This document shows, piece after piece, positions 32,808-42,832 of a stretch of 64,000 nt of DNA. How positions within the stretch are numbered: position 1 is the first letter of the stretch; each line of letters starts with the position of its first letter. The notes beneath the pieces are model-generated. The model made no database searches. It saw nothing but the letters and a program-made list of their open reading frames with translations, and was not told the DNA's origin. The translations under genes were made by a program, and so were the position numbers. The DNA comes from Mayfieldus sp038040285 (GTDB lineage: Bacteria; Actinomycetota; Thermoleophilia; Solirubrobacterales; 70-9): assembly GCA_038040285.1 (NCBI GenBank), contig JBBPIN010000002.1, forward strand, positions 78,573-142,572. Direction: 5' to 3'.

Positions 32808-33245
32808 GTGGATAAGGGAACAGCGGTCATCCTCACGGCGGGCGCCGGGGGCCTGATCGCCCTCCAGGCTCCGATCAACGCGGGGCTCGGCAAGGCGAGC
32901 GGCGACCTGGCCGCGGCGCTGATCTCGTTCCTGGTCGGCACCGCCGCGCTGTTGCTGATCGTCGTGGTGAGCGGAAAGGCTGGGGGCCTCTCCCACGCAA
33001 CCGACGTCCGCTGGTACTACTTGGTCGGCGGGCTTCTGGGCGCGATCTACGTCGCCAACGCGTTGGTGGCGGTCAGCTCGATCGGCGCCGGCGGCGTTGC
33101 GGCGGCGACTGTTGCGGGGCAACTCACCGCTTCCGTTGTTGCTGACCGACTCGGCATCCTCGGTCTCGAGCAGGTCGCGCTCACACCGCTGCGCATCCTC
33201 GGGGTGGCCCTTCTGCTTGTTGGCACCGTGCTGGTCGTCCGCTGA
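32808..33245 (+). CDS. DMT-type transporter, YdcZ/DUF606 family
   Basis: A 145-residue membrane protein with about five helices. Its MDKGTAVILTAGAGGLIALQ start, PINAGLGKASGDLAAALISFLVG and the later ITASVVADRLG-like segment (LTASVVADRLGILG) match the five-helix half-size DMT transporters that work as homodimers or with a partner. Start GTG. It is divergent from the sigma factor gene across 104 bases and convergent with the reductase. Substrate unknown. Confidence 0.85.
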   Translation: MDKGTAVILTAGAGGLIALQAPINAGLGKASGDLAAALISFLVGTAALLLIVVVSGKAGGLSHATDVRWYYLVGGLLGAIYVANALVAVSSIGAGGVAAATVAGQLTASVVADRLGILGLEQVALTPLRILGVALLLVGTVLVVR

Positions 33246-33251
33246 GACCGG

Positions 33252-34460
33252 TCAGGCGGCGACGCGGGCTTCACTGAGGCGCGGCGCGCTCTGCGCGAAC
33301 TCCGGCGGCGCGATGTTGAGGTAGTGGCCGAACGACCAGTCGACGAACCTCTTGCTCGCCATCCCGTTCAGCGCCACCGCCAGCAGTCGTGGCGGCACCC
33401 TCGGGATCAGCTGCTGGACCCGCAGCATCCCCTCGAACTTCCAGCGATGGGCGTCCGAGAAGGCCGCGTAGTCGGCGAGCGCGCGCTGGCGGGGCTTGGC
33501 GCATTCGTGGACCGCCCGCAGCTCGCGGCCGCAGGCGATGGCGAAGTAGAAGGCGGTTCGGATTCCCTCCGCGGTCAGCGGCAGGCAGTGGCCGGCCGAG
33601 TCGCCGGCGAAGAAGACGCCGGCATCGACCGCAGGCCGCAGTCGGTGCGGGATCCAATTGCCCTGGTAGCGGACGCTCTCAACCTCGAGCCGCTCGGCCA
33701 GCTCGACGGTCGGTTGCCTGACGTGAAAGCGGGGATCGAAGGAGCCGACGCCGACTCGCAGCTCGTCGTTGGCGGGGAAGCTCCAGCCGTACCCAGCTGG
33801 GACGACGCCGCGCTCGATCCAGATCTCGAGGTGTTCGTCGCTTCCCCACGGGTGCACCTCGAGCCCGCGCGACAGGCGCGCCTCGGGAGGCTGGACGTTG
33901 GCGCCCGAGCCGAGCACGCGGCGCCAGCCCAGCGCGTCGACGACCAGCGGCGCCGCAATCTCACCGCGGTCGGTGACGACCCGGATGTGTGGGGCGGTGC
34001 CACTTTGCGCCGCCACAGGCGTGTCAGGCGGCGAAGCCGCCGCAATTGTTCGGGCGTCGCCATTCGGCGGGGCACCCCGGCCCTCCACGGTCGCGGTCTC
34101 GAAGTCGGCGTCGCATTGCTTCCAGAGCAGCTCGCAGAGCGTGCGGTAGTCGAAGGTCGAGAAGTCCCAGGGCAGGTCCATGCGCACGCTCGTGTGCGGC
34201 GTGTGAATCACCAGATCGCCGAAGGTCTGCTTGATCGACTCCTCGAGCCCGAGCGCGGTCAGCCAGTCGGTTGGCGCCGCGCATGCCGAGGTCTGGCGCT
34301 CGCCGATCTCGTATCGGTCCAGGATCAGTACCCGCGCCCCGGACCCGGCCAGCTCGCGCGCTGCGGTCAGGCCGGCGAAGCTGGCCCCGCAGATCAGCAC
34401 GTCGTAAGAGCCACCTAGCGGCGTCCGTTCCTCGCCACGTTTGGTCTCGCGCTTGGGCAT
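33252..34460 (-). CDS. FAD-dependent geranylgeranyl-reductase-like oxidoreductase
   Basis: A 402-residue flavoprotein. The FAD-binding Rossmann fold DVLICGASFAGLTAARELAG (about 19-38) and the second FAD motif VFFAGDSAGHCLPLTAEGIR place it in the geranylgeranyl reductase/PHZM-like group, which reduces isoprenoid chains or hydroxylates small molecules. ATG at 34460 is preferred to TTG at 34469. Residues around 135-155 (PPNGDARTIAAASPPDTPVA) come from a dispersed two-hairpin repeat read in frame, an insertion in a loop before IRVVTDRGEIAAPLV. Whether it harms activity is not known. Confidence 0.85.
   Translation of the reverse strand: MPKRETKRGEERTPLGGSYDVLICGASFAGLTAARELAGSGARVLILDRYEIGERQTSACAAPTDWLTALGLEESIKQTFGDLVIHTPHTSVRMDLPWDFSTFDYRTLCELLWKQCDADFETATVEGRGAPPNGDARTIAAASPPDTPVAAQSGTAPHIRVVTDRGEIAAPLVVDALGWRRVLGSGANVQPPEARLSRGLEVHPWGSDEHLEIWIERGVVPAGYGWSFPANDELRVGVGSFDPRFHVRQPTVELAERLEVESVRYQGNWIPHRLRPAVDAGVFFAGDSAGHCLPLTAEGIRTAFYFAIACGRELRAVHECAKPRQRALADYAAFSDAHRWKFEGMLRVQQLIPRVPPRLLAVALNGMASKRFVDWSFGHYLNIAPPEFAQSAPRLSEARVAA
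34022..34048 (+). repeat. Dispersed two-hairpin repeat, copy 2 (inside the reductase gene)
   Basis: Carries hairpin A as TGTCAGGCGGCGAAGCCGCC followed by GCAATTG, 27 bases identical to the minus strand of copy 1. Hairpin B upstream is degenerate. It lies within the coding region of the 33252-34460 reductase and is translated there. Confidence 0.65.
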
Positions 34461-34512
34461 CGTCTGCAAGTAAAACGAAGTTCGAGGCGCTTCAGCTCAA
34501 CGCCAGGCGTGA

Positions 34513-34537
34513 ATGGGCCCGCTGTCCCTTACTTCGA
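34513..34537 (-). repeat. 25-base imperfect dispersed repeat, copy 2
   Basis: Matches 26461-26485 at 21 of 25 positions (GGGCCC, TGTCCCTTAC, TTCGA). Like copy 1 it runs into a seven-base tract, here CGAGGTT, CCAGGTT from 34535. It lies between the reductase and rpsA. Confidence 0.5.
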
Positions 34538-34573
34538 GGTTCCAGGTTCTTCCTTCTGCCATCATTCGCCGCC

Positions 34574-36052
34574 GTGTCCACGCCCGACACAGCCGTAGAT
34601 CCGGCGAGCGAGAGCGCGCCCGCCGTGGTCTCCAACGACTTCATGATTGAGGTCGACGGCAAGCTCGTTCCCAACTACGACGCGACGATGATCTCCTTCA
34701 AGGAGGGGGACGTGGTCAACGGCAAGGTCGTGCGCATCGACAAGGACGAGGTCCTGGTCGACATCGGCTACAAGTCCGAGGGCGTCATCCCCTCCAACGA
34801 GCTTTCGATCCGCAAGTCGGTCGATCCCGGCGACGAGGTCTCGCTTGGCGAGGAGGTCGACGCCCTGGTGCTCACCAAGGAGGACCAGGAAGGTCGTTTG
34901 ATCCTCTCCAAGAAGCGAGCCCGATTCGAGAAGGCCTGGCGCCGCATCGAGGCCGCCGCCGAGTCGGGCGAGCCGGTCGAGGGCACCGTGATCGAGGTCG
35001 TCAAGGGCGGGCTGATCCTCGACCTCGGCGTGCGTGGCTTCCTGCCCGCGTCACTGGTCGACATCCGGCGCGTCCACAACCTCGACGAGTTCATGGGCCA
35101 GAAGCTGGAGTGCAAGGTGATCGAGCTGAACCGCAGCCGAAACAACGTCGTGCTGTCGCGCCGGGCGGTGCTGGAGGAGGAGCGCAAGGAAGTGCGCGAG
35201 CAGATCCTCGGCCGCCTGGAGCCGGGCCAGATCGTCGACGGAAAGATCTCCAACATCGTCGACTTCGGCGCCTTCGTCGACCTCGACGGCATCGACGGCC
35301 TGATCCACATCTCCGAACTTTCCTGGAGCCACGTCAACCACCCGTCCGAGGTGGTTGGGATCGGCGACACGGTCCGGGTCAAGGTGCTGGACATCGACCG
35401 CGACCGCCAGCGCATCAGCCTCGGACTCAAGCAGACCCAGGAGGACCCGTGGCAGCGCGTCGTCGACAGCCACCAGCCCGGGGACGTGTTGGAGGGGAAG
35501 GTCACCAAGGTGGTTGCCTTCGGCGCCTTCGTGGAGATCCTCCCCGGCGTCGAGGGCCTCGTCCACATCTCCGAGCTGGCCGATCATCACGTCGAGAACC
35601 CGAGCGAGGTCGTCGAGTCGGGGACCGAGCTGAAGGTGAAGATCCTCGAGGTCGACGACGAGCGCCGCCGCCTCTCTTTGAGCATCAAGAGGGTCGAGGG
35701 CCAGGACCTGCCGATGCGCGACATCCAGCTTCCGGAGGGCGAGGCTGCCCCGCCGGCGGCTGGGGAGGAGACGCCGGATCTGGATCTCTCCGAGGAAGTC
35801 TTCGCCGAGCCGCCCCCCGAGGTCGGGGGCGAGGCCGCGGCCGAGGCGCCGCAGGAGATCGAGGGCGAGAGTGCGACCGAGGAGCCCTCAGAGTCCGAGA
35901 ATGAGACCGCCGCCGAGCCGCCCGAGGAGGCTGGCGACGGCGACGGTTCGCAGGACGCCGAGGAAGCCGGGGAAGCTCACGAGGGCGAGTCGGTAGCCGA
36001 ACGCCCGGACTCGCCGGACGACGGCGAAGAGGCGCCCGGCGAGGAGAGCTGA
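34574..36052 (+). CDS. rpsA: 30S ribosomal protein S1
   Basis: A 492-residue mRNA-binding ribosomal protein with four S1 OB-fold domains, about residues 45-113, 134-196, 218-286 and 303-372; the last two carry the typical GKISNIVDFGAFVDL and EGKVTKVVAFGAFVEI strands. After residue 380 a long Glu/Ala/Pro acidic tail follows, as in actinobacterial S1. The frame is open far upstream, but the GTG at 34574 (MSTPDTAVDP) gives the usual short N-terminus; the true start could be a few codons off. Precedes coaE by 11 bases. Confidence 0.95.
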   Translation: MSTPDTAVDPASESAPAVVSNDFMIEVDGKLVPNYDATMISFKEGDVVNGKVVRIDKDEVLVDIGYKSEGVIPSNELSIRKSVDPGDEVSLGEEVDALVLTKEDQEGRLILSKKRARFEKAWRRIEAAAESGEPVEGTVIEVVKGGLILDLGVRGFLPASLVDIRRVHNLDEFMGQKLECKVIELNRSRNNVVLSRRAVLEEERKEVREQILGRLEPGQIVDGKISNIVDFGAFVDLDGIDGLIHISELSWSHVNHPSEVVGIGDTVRVKVLDIDRDRQRISLGLKQTQEDPWQRVVDSHQPGDVLEGKVTKVVAFGAFVEILPGVEGLVHISELADHHVENPSEVVESGTELKVKILEVDDERRRLSLSIKRVEGQDLPMRDIQLPEGEAAPPAAGEETPDLDLSEEVFAEPPPEVGGEAAAEAPQEIEGESATEEPSESENETAAEPPEEAGDGDGSQDAEEAGEAHEGESVAERPDSPDDGEEAPGEES

Positions 36053-36063
36053 GGGCGGCGGCG

Positions 36064-36681
36064 ATGGCGCCGCTCCTCATCGGCCTCACCGGCGGGATCG
36101 CCGCCGGAAAATCGGAGGCGCTGGAGGCCTTCGGGCGACTCGGCGCCGAGACGATCTCCAGCGACGCGGTGGTGCACGAGCTGCTCGATTCGGAGCAGGT
36201 GCGCGATCGTCTGATCGAGCGCTGGGGACCGCAGATCGCCCCCGATGGCGCGATCGACCGCATCCGCGTCGGGGAGATCGTCTTCGAGCGGCCGGAGGAG
36301 CTGGCCTGGCTGGAGGCGGAGTTGCACCCGAGGGTGGGGGACCGGATCGACGCCTGGCGGCGGTCGCTCGACCCCGGTACGGAGTTCGGGGTGGTCGAGG
36401 TGCCGCTGCTGTTCGAGACCCCGATGGCCGACGCCTTCGACGTCACCGTGGCGGTGGTCGCTGATGACGACACGCGTCGCGCTCGGGCCGAGCAGCGCGG
36501 CAATGCTCTGGTCGACCAGCGCGCGGCGCGCCAGCTCGATCAGGACGAGAAGGCGGCTCGGGCCGACCACGTGGTGCGCAACGAAGGCTCGCTCGCCGAC
36601 CTCGAGCGTGAGCTGTCCGACCTGCTCGCGAAGCTGGAAAGCCCGGAAGGGAGATCCGGCACCGAACCTGTACAACGTTAG
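36064..36681 (+). CDS. coaE: Dephospho-CoA kinase
   Basis: A 205-residue kinase for the last step of coenzyme A synthesis. The P-loop is GLTGGIAAGKS, followed by ISSDAVVHELL (substrate and metal aspartate) and VEVPLLFETPM, DVTVAVVADD and RRARAEQRG of the lid. It directly follows rpsA, the standard actinobacterial order. The pantothenate genes panBCD lie 14 kb away on the other strand. Confidence 0.95.
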   Translation: MAPLLIGLTGGIAAGKSEALEAFGRLGAETISSDAVVHELLDSEQVRDRLIERWGPQIAPDGAIDRIRVGEIVFERPEELAWLEAELHPRVGDRIDAWRRSLDPGTEFGVVEVPLLFETPMADAFDVTVAVVADDDTRRARAEQRGNALVDQRAARQLDQDEKAARADHVVRNEGSLADLERELSDLLAKLESPEGRSGTEPVQR

Positions 36682-36687
36682 GTCGGC

Positions 36688-37344
36688 ATGGAAGCGACCC
36701 GCAGCAGCCATCGGTCCCCAGCCCGCCGCTCAGCGAGCCGCTCTCGGCCTCGTGCCCGAGGGCGGCAGACCGCGCAGGTGCGACGCAGAAGATGGGGCCT
36801 CGGGATCCTCGTCGCCGTCACCCTCGGGGGGCTGGTCGGATTCCTGATCGCCTCAGGCAGTTTCAACCGCGCGATCCGCGAGTTCACGCTGCCTCTGCGT
36901 CACGAGGACGTTATTCGCCAGCAGGCGGCCGACAAGGGTGTGGACGCGAGCCTGATCGCGGCGGTGATCTACTCGGAGTCGCGCTTCCACGACCAGACCT
37001 CCCACGCGGGCGCCCGCGGGCTGATGCAGATAACCCCCGACACCGCGACCGAGATCGAGAAACAGAGCGGGGGGACGACATTCCGCCTCGACGACCTCTC
37101 CGATCCCCAGATCAACATCTCCTACGGGACCTTCTACCTGGGCTACCTTCTCGACCGTTACGACGGCAACGAGGTTGCGGCGCTGGCCGCCTACAACGCC
37201 GGACCCGGCAACGCCGACACCTGGGGAGGGAGCGGGATGTCAATTGACGACATACCGACCAGCGAGACCCGCGGGTACGTCGCCGAGGTGCTGGACAAAC
37301 AGAAGGACTATCGCCACAACTACGCCAAGGAGCTCGGCTACTGA
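36688..37344 (+). CDS. Membrane-anchored lytic transglycosylase (SLT family)
   Basis: A 218-residue enzyme cleaving the glycan strands of peptidoglycan. An Arg-rich cytoplasmic N-terminus precedes a single helix (about 39-56), placing the SLT domain outside. The catalytic Glu is in AVIYSESRFHDQTSH, and GARGLMQITPDTA and AALAAYNAGPGNADTW are the usual fold motifs. It lies 6 bases after coaE and is followed by a strong hairpin (37347-37373) that may end the rpsA-coaE transcript. Confidence 0.92.
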   Translation: MEATRSSHRSPARRSASRSRPRARGRQTAQVRRRRWGLGILVAVTLGGLVGFLIASGSFNRAIREFTLPLRHEDVIRQQAADKGVDASLIAAVIYSESRFHDQTSHAGARGLMQITPDTATEIEKQSGGTTFRLDDLSDPQINISYGTFYLGYLLDRYDGNEVAALAAYNAGPGNADTWGGSGMSIDDIPTSETRGYVAEVLDKQKDYRHNYAKELGY

Positions 37345-37346
37345 CG

Positions 37347-37400
37347 TTGGCCGGCGCCTACGGCGCCGGCCAAGAACGACTGTCAGGCGGCGAAGCCGCC
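37347..37400 (+). repeat. Dispersed two-hairpin repeat, copy 3
   Basis: Hairpin B is TTGGCCGGCGCC-TAC-GGCGCCGGCCAA (37347-37373), then a 12-base spacer ending TGTCA, then hairpin A GGCGGC-GAA-GCCGCC (37386-37400). Order and spacer length equal copy 1. It sits between two convergent genes and could also act as a terminator. Confidence 0.7.
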
Positions 37401-37403
37401 ACC

Positions 37404-38221
37404 CTAGTGCTTGAAGCTGTCCCTGCCCGGGCCGCCGACCATCAGATCGTGGCCGCGACCACCGATCAGGTGGTCCTTGCCCCCGCGGCCCGCGATCGTG
37501 TCGTCGCCGGCGCCGCCAATCGCCGTGTCGTTGCCGGCCCCGGCGCAGATCAGGTCGTTGCCGGCTCGGCCGAGGATGCGGTCGCCGCCGCCGTAAGCGG
37601 AGATCACGTCACGGCCCCGAGTGCCTACCAGTCGGTCGGGCCCCGGCGTTCCGGTGATGGTCGGGTTGGCAGCGCCGCAGGGTGCGCTGACGCGGCCGAT
37701 CCGAAGTTCCTGGGTGCCGGAGCCGGTCTGGCCGTTTGGCAAGGCCGCGACCAGCGTGACGTCGTAGCTGCCGCGCGCCGTGTCCGGGGGGACGTGAAGG
37801 TTCACGCGCACCTTTGTGGCACCCGCTGTGGGGGTCAAATTGGCTGGGTGGGGATTCGCTTCGGCTCCCGGAACGTCGGTCGAAGCGCTGAGATCGAAGG
37901 TCGGGGCGGAACCTGCCTTTCCGGCGTAGACGATCCGGAACTGGACGGCTTCGCTCCGCCCCTGCTCGCCCGCTGCGCGGTTAGGTCATCGACAATCCCG
38001 AGGTCCTGGGTCGGTTGCTGGAGGCTGGTCGTCACGTCGCTGACCGTGGGCGAATCCACGCAGGTGGTCTTGCTTGCCTGGCCCGCAAGGTTTGAGCCGC
38101 AATCGACTGGCGCGTTGGGGTTGCTCGGGGTCGCCCTGGCCCCGGTCACGACCCGATAGGCGAACGGGCCGGCGAAGGGCTCGCCATCGGGCCCTTGCCG
38201 TAGGGCGAACGTCGGGCTCAC
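37404..38221 (-). pseudogene. RTX-type repeat protein remnant, frameshifted and truncated
   Basis: The 3' half encodes nine nonapeptide calcium-binding repeats of the GGxGxDxUx kind (for example GTPGPDRLV, GRAGNDLIC, GGAGDDTIA, GGRGHDLMV), ending SFKH. Upstream a CARDB-like beta domain is read as EAVQFRIVYAGKAGSAPTFD in one frame, while the part before it (from GTG at 38221, MSPTFALRQGPDG) is in another; one missing base near 37969 separates them. Further upstream yet another frame carries FTVSEPPPVEAMASPPLD. No signal peptide remains. Probably a decayed secreted surface protein. Confidence 0.7.
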
Positions 38222-38334
38222 CGTGAACGTGGGAGCGCTGGGGGCCGAGGTCAGGGCGGCGGAGCGGTAGCCGACCCACTTCTGCCCGGGTCCAGCGGGG
38301 GAGAGGCCATCGCCTCGACGGGAGGGGGCTCGGA

Positions 38335-38340
38335 TACCGT
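38335..38340 (+). promoter_or_regulatory. Possible -10 box (leaderless) for the MFS gene
   Basis: TACCGT, seven bases before the ATG at 38348. It favours that ATG over the GTG at 38339. Confidence 0.35.
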
Positions 38341-38347
38341 GAATTGG

Positions 38348-39730
38348 ATGTGCGAACGTCCAGGCCCCCGACTCGTCGCCCTTGGACTTGCCGTGGGCCT
38401 CGTGCTCGCCGACTCCTCGATCGTCGTCCTGGCGCTGCCCGAGATCTACCGCTCGCTCGACGTCTCGGTGAACGGCGTGGTCTGGGTGCTGGTCGCCTTC
38501 AACCTGGTGATGGCGCTGTGCGCGGTCCCGGCTGCGTTTGCGGCGGGCCGCGTGGGGCCGGCGCGAGCCACCGTCGGCGGCCTGGCCGTATTCGGTGTTG
38601 CCAGCCTCGTCTGTGGGATTTCTCCCAGCCTCGCCCTCCTGCTCGCGGCGCGCTGCGTTCAGGCCGCGGGCGGGGCGGCGGCGGTCTGCGGCGCGCTCGA
38701 GCTGCTCCCCGCCGAGCTGGACTCGGAGCGGCGCGCGGCGCGCGTATGGGCGGCCGCGGGAGCGATCGGCGCGGCCGTGGGCCCCACAGCAGGCGGCCTG
38801 TTGACCGAGCTGGTGTCATGGGAGTCGATCTTCCTGGTCCAGGTGCCGCTGACCGCGGCGGCAATCGCGGTCCTGCTGCCGGTCGCGGTGCGGGAGCGTT
38901 CGAGAGCCGCAGAGCGCGACGAGTTGAGCCGTCCCGGCCGGCCGCACCTCGCCGCCAACGCCGCCCTCGGCCTGGTCGCCGCAGCCCTGGTGGCCGCGCT
39001 GTTTCTGATTGTGCTGCTGTTGATCGAGGGGTGGCGGCTGAGCCCGATCGCCGCCGCCGCGACGGTCTCGGTGATGCCGCTGGCGGCGCTGCTCGGTGCG
39101 CCGCTGGCTCGTTCTGTGCCCAACCCGTCCGCTCGCGCGGCGGCTGGGGCGATCCTGATCTGCGGTGGCCTGGCCGGATTGGCGCTGCTTCCCAAGGCGC
39201 TGGTCGTGGCGACGATCCCGTCGCAGGTGCTGATCGGCATTGGCCTGGCGCTGACGCTCTCGGCGCTGACCGAGGCGGCGCTGGAGGGCCGCTCGCTGCA
39301 GGCGATCCACGGGGGCTGGACGATCGCCGCGCGTCACGCCGGCGTCGTCGTCGGGCTGCTGGTGCTGACCCCCGTCTTCACCTCCGACCTGGTCGAGCAG
39401 CGATCCGCCGCAGAACAGGCCGGCACCGCGGCGCTTCTCGATGCCCATCTGCCGCCGTTGGTGAAGATCGAGATCGCGACGCGGCTCGCCGATCGCCTGC
39501 ACCAGGAGCGCGGGCGGGTGCCCGTCATCGACCCGGCCTTCGAACCGCCCCCGGGGGGTCCCGAGGACCGAGCGGGGGTGAAACGGCTGCAGAGCCGGCT
39601 CCAGGATCAGCTCGACCGCGCCGCTACTCACGCCTTCAGCAACTCGTTCCTGATCGCGGCTGCGTTCGCGCTCGCGGCGCTGCTGCCGATCGCCGTGGCT
39701 CGGCGCCGACCGGAGGAGTTGAGCCTGTGA
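38348..39730 (+). CDS. MFS transporter, EmrB/QacA-like (DHA2)
   Basis: About 460 residues with roughly 14 hydrophobic segments. The N-terminal helix with LADSSIVVLALPEIYRSL and the WVLVAFNLVMALCAVPAA segment match the drug/proton antiporter DHA2 group, whose motif D-like acidic residue sits in LADSS. A charged loop (RERSRAAERDELSRPGRP) separates the halves. A large soluble insert of about 110 residues lies near the C-terminus before the last helix. Substrate unknown. The following secreted-protein gene is 55 bases downstream and may be co-transcribed. Confidence 0.85.
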   Translation: MCERPGPRLVALGLAVGLVLADSSIVVLALPEIYRSLDVSVNGVVWVLVAFNLVMALCAVPAAFAAGRVGPARATVGGLAVFGVASLVCGISPSLALLLAARCVQAAGGAAAVCGALELLPAELDSERRAARVWAAAGAIGAAVGPTAGGLLTELVSWESIFLVQVPLTAAAIAVLLPVAVRERSRAAERDELSRPGRPHLAANAALGLVAAALVAALFLIVLLLIEGWRLSPIAAAATVSVMPLAALLGAPLARSVPNPSARAAAGAILICGGLAGLALLPKALVVATIPSQVLIGIGLALTLSALTEAALEGRSLQAIHGGWTIAARHAGVVVGLLVLTPVFTSDLVEQRSAAEQAGTAALLDAHLPPLVKIEIATRLADRLHQERGRVPVIDPAFEPPPGGPEDRAGVKRLQSRLQDQLDRAATHAFSNSFLIAAAFALAALLPIAVARRRPEELSL

Positions 39731-39785
39731 GCGCGAGGCTCTGCCAAAGAGCTTGGCCTTGGGCCGAGCGCGAACGGACAGTGCT

Positions 39786-40295
39786 GTGAGCGGGCGAACC
39801 CTGGTAGGCGCATCGGTGGCCGCCTCCGTGGCGCTCGTAGTCACCTTCCTCGCGCTCGGGGGCAGCTCCTATGCCCCGGCCAAGGTCAGCGACCCCTGCG
39901 AGCCGCGAGCCAGGCCGCAGACCAGTGGGCTCCAGGACACCGCCGCGCAGTTCACCCTCTCGGCGCTCGACGGGACCGCCTGCGAGCTGCACGTCTCGCG
40001 CGAGACGCTTGTCCTGGCCCTCGCCACGCCCGAGGGGCGCCAGCGCTTCGCCGACGACCCCCGCCTTCAAGCAGCGGTGCGCGCGGGGCTGGTGCGGGCG
40101 ATCGACGACGCCGAGCGGGCCGGGGCGCTGAACCCATTGGTCGCCAACGGCTTGCGCGAGCTGGCAAGGAACGCGCCGGTCGACCAGGTGGTGAGCCTGA
40201 TCCGCGACGCGAGCCCGATCTTCAACGACTTGGGCGGCTTGCTAGGGGGCTTGGGGGCCCTGCTGCCGAACGAGGTCCAGGGGCTGCTGCCGTAG
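39786..40295 (+). CDS. Membrane-anchored hypothetical protein
   Basis: A 169-residue protein beginning at GTG with one hydrophobic segment, ASVAASVALVVTFLALGGS, then an extracytoplasmic alpha-helical domain containing two cysteines (DPCEPR and GTACEL) that might pair. Helices carry LVLALATPEGRQRFADDP and GLVRAIDDAERAGALNPL; the end is Gly/Leu-rich (NDLGGLLGGLGALLP). No family is recognised. An upstream in-frame start at 39753 is possible but adds only a polar tail. It follows the MFS gene. Confidence 0.55.
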   Translation: MSGRTLVGASVAASVALVVTFLALGGSSYAPAKVSDPCEPRARPQTSGLQDTAAQFTLSALDGTACELHVSRETLVLALATPEGRQRFADDPRLQAAVRAGLVRAIDDAERAGALNPLVANGLRELARNAPVDQVVSLIRDASPIFNDLGGLLGGLGALLPNEVQGLLP

Positions 40296-40318
40296 GTCCC
40301 CGGTGGTCAACCGCCATC

Positions 40319-40693
40319 TCATCCCTTCTCGGCGGTGGCGCGCCAGACCCAGAGCACCATCAGCGGCTGCAGCGGCAGCCGCGCCCACAGCGCCCAGCGC
40401 GGAATTCGGTCCAGGTCGAGTCCCTTTACCTGCTCCGGGCTGATCGCCATGTGAACGTTGGCCGGGAAAACCGCTACCAGCACACCGATCAGCCACCAGC
40501 GCGCCAGCTGGCGGGCCTGCGCCGGGATCATCGCGGCGGCGCCAGCCAGTTCCGCGACGCCGCTTGCCAGGACCACCTCCCGGTGGCGGGGCACGTACGG
40601 GGGCATGATCGCCTCATATGCGCGGGGCCGGACAAAGTGCATCGAGCCTGCCAGAGCGAAGAATCCAGCCAGCAATCTCTGGGAGCGCGTCAT
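40319..40693 (-). CDS. DoxX-like small membrane protein
   Basis: A 124-residue protein with about four hydrophobic segments. It shows the DoxX/MauE-like pattern: LLAGFFALAGSMHFVRPRAY, PPYVPRHREVVLASGVAELAGA and WWLIGVLVAVFPANVHM. Members are thought to take part in quinone- or thiol-linked redox processes, but the role here is unknown. The ATG at 40693 gives the natural start before the first helix; an extension to 40732 is possible. Confidence 0.75.
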   Translation of the reverse strand: MTRSQRLLAGFFALAGSMHFVRPRAYEAIMPPYVPRHREVVLASGVAELAGAAAMIPAQARQLARWWLIGVLVAVFPANVHMAISPEQVKGLDLDRIPRWALWARLPLQPLMVLWVWRATAEKG

Positions 40694-40758
40694 CGCGGGC
40701 GATTCTCTCATCACGGTTTGCGGCGAGCGCACGCCACCAGCACGTGATACCCCGTCGC

Positions 40759-40764
40759 TAAGGT
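40759..40764 (+). promoter_or_regulatory. Predicted -10 box (leaderless) for uvrB
   Basis: TAAGGT, six bases before the uvrB GTG at 40771. No LexA-like palindrome was seen here, unlike at uvrA. Confidence 0.45.
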
Positions 40765-40770
40765 GGGTCG

Positions 40771-42771
<2,001 letters not shown>

Positions 42772-42819
42772 AGCCGCCCGAAGGATCTGAAAGTGGGGCT
42801 TCTGCAGCGGTTTCTCCGC

Positions 42820-42825
42820 TAGGCT
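42820..42825 (+). promoter_or_regulatory. Predicted -10 box (leaderless) for the DivIVA gene
   Basis: TAGGCT, seven bases before the ATG at 42833; no Shine-Dalgarno. Confidence 0.5.
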
Positions 42826-42832
42826 GGATTCG

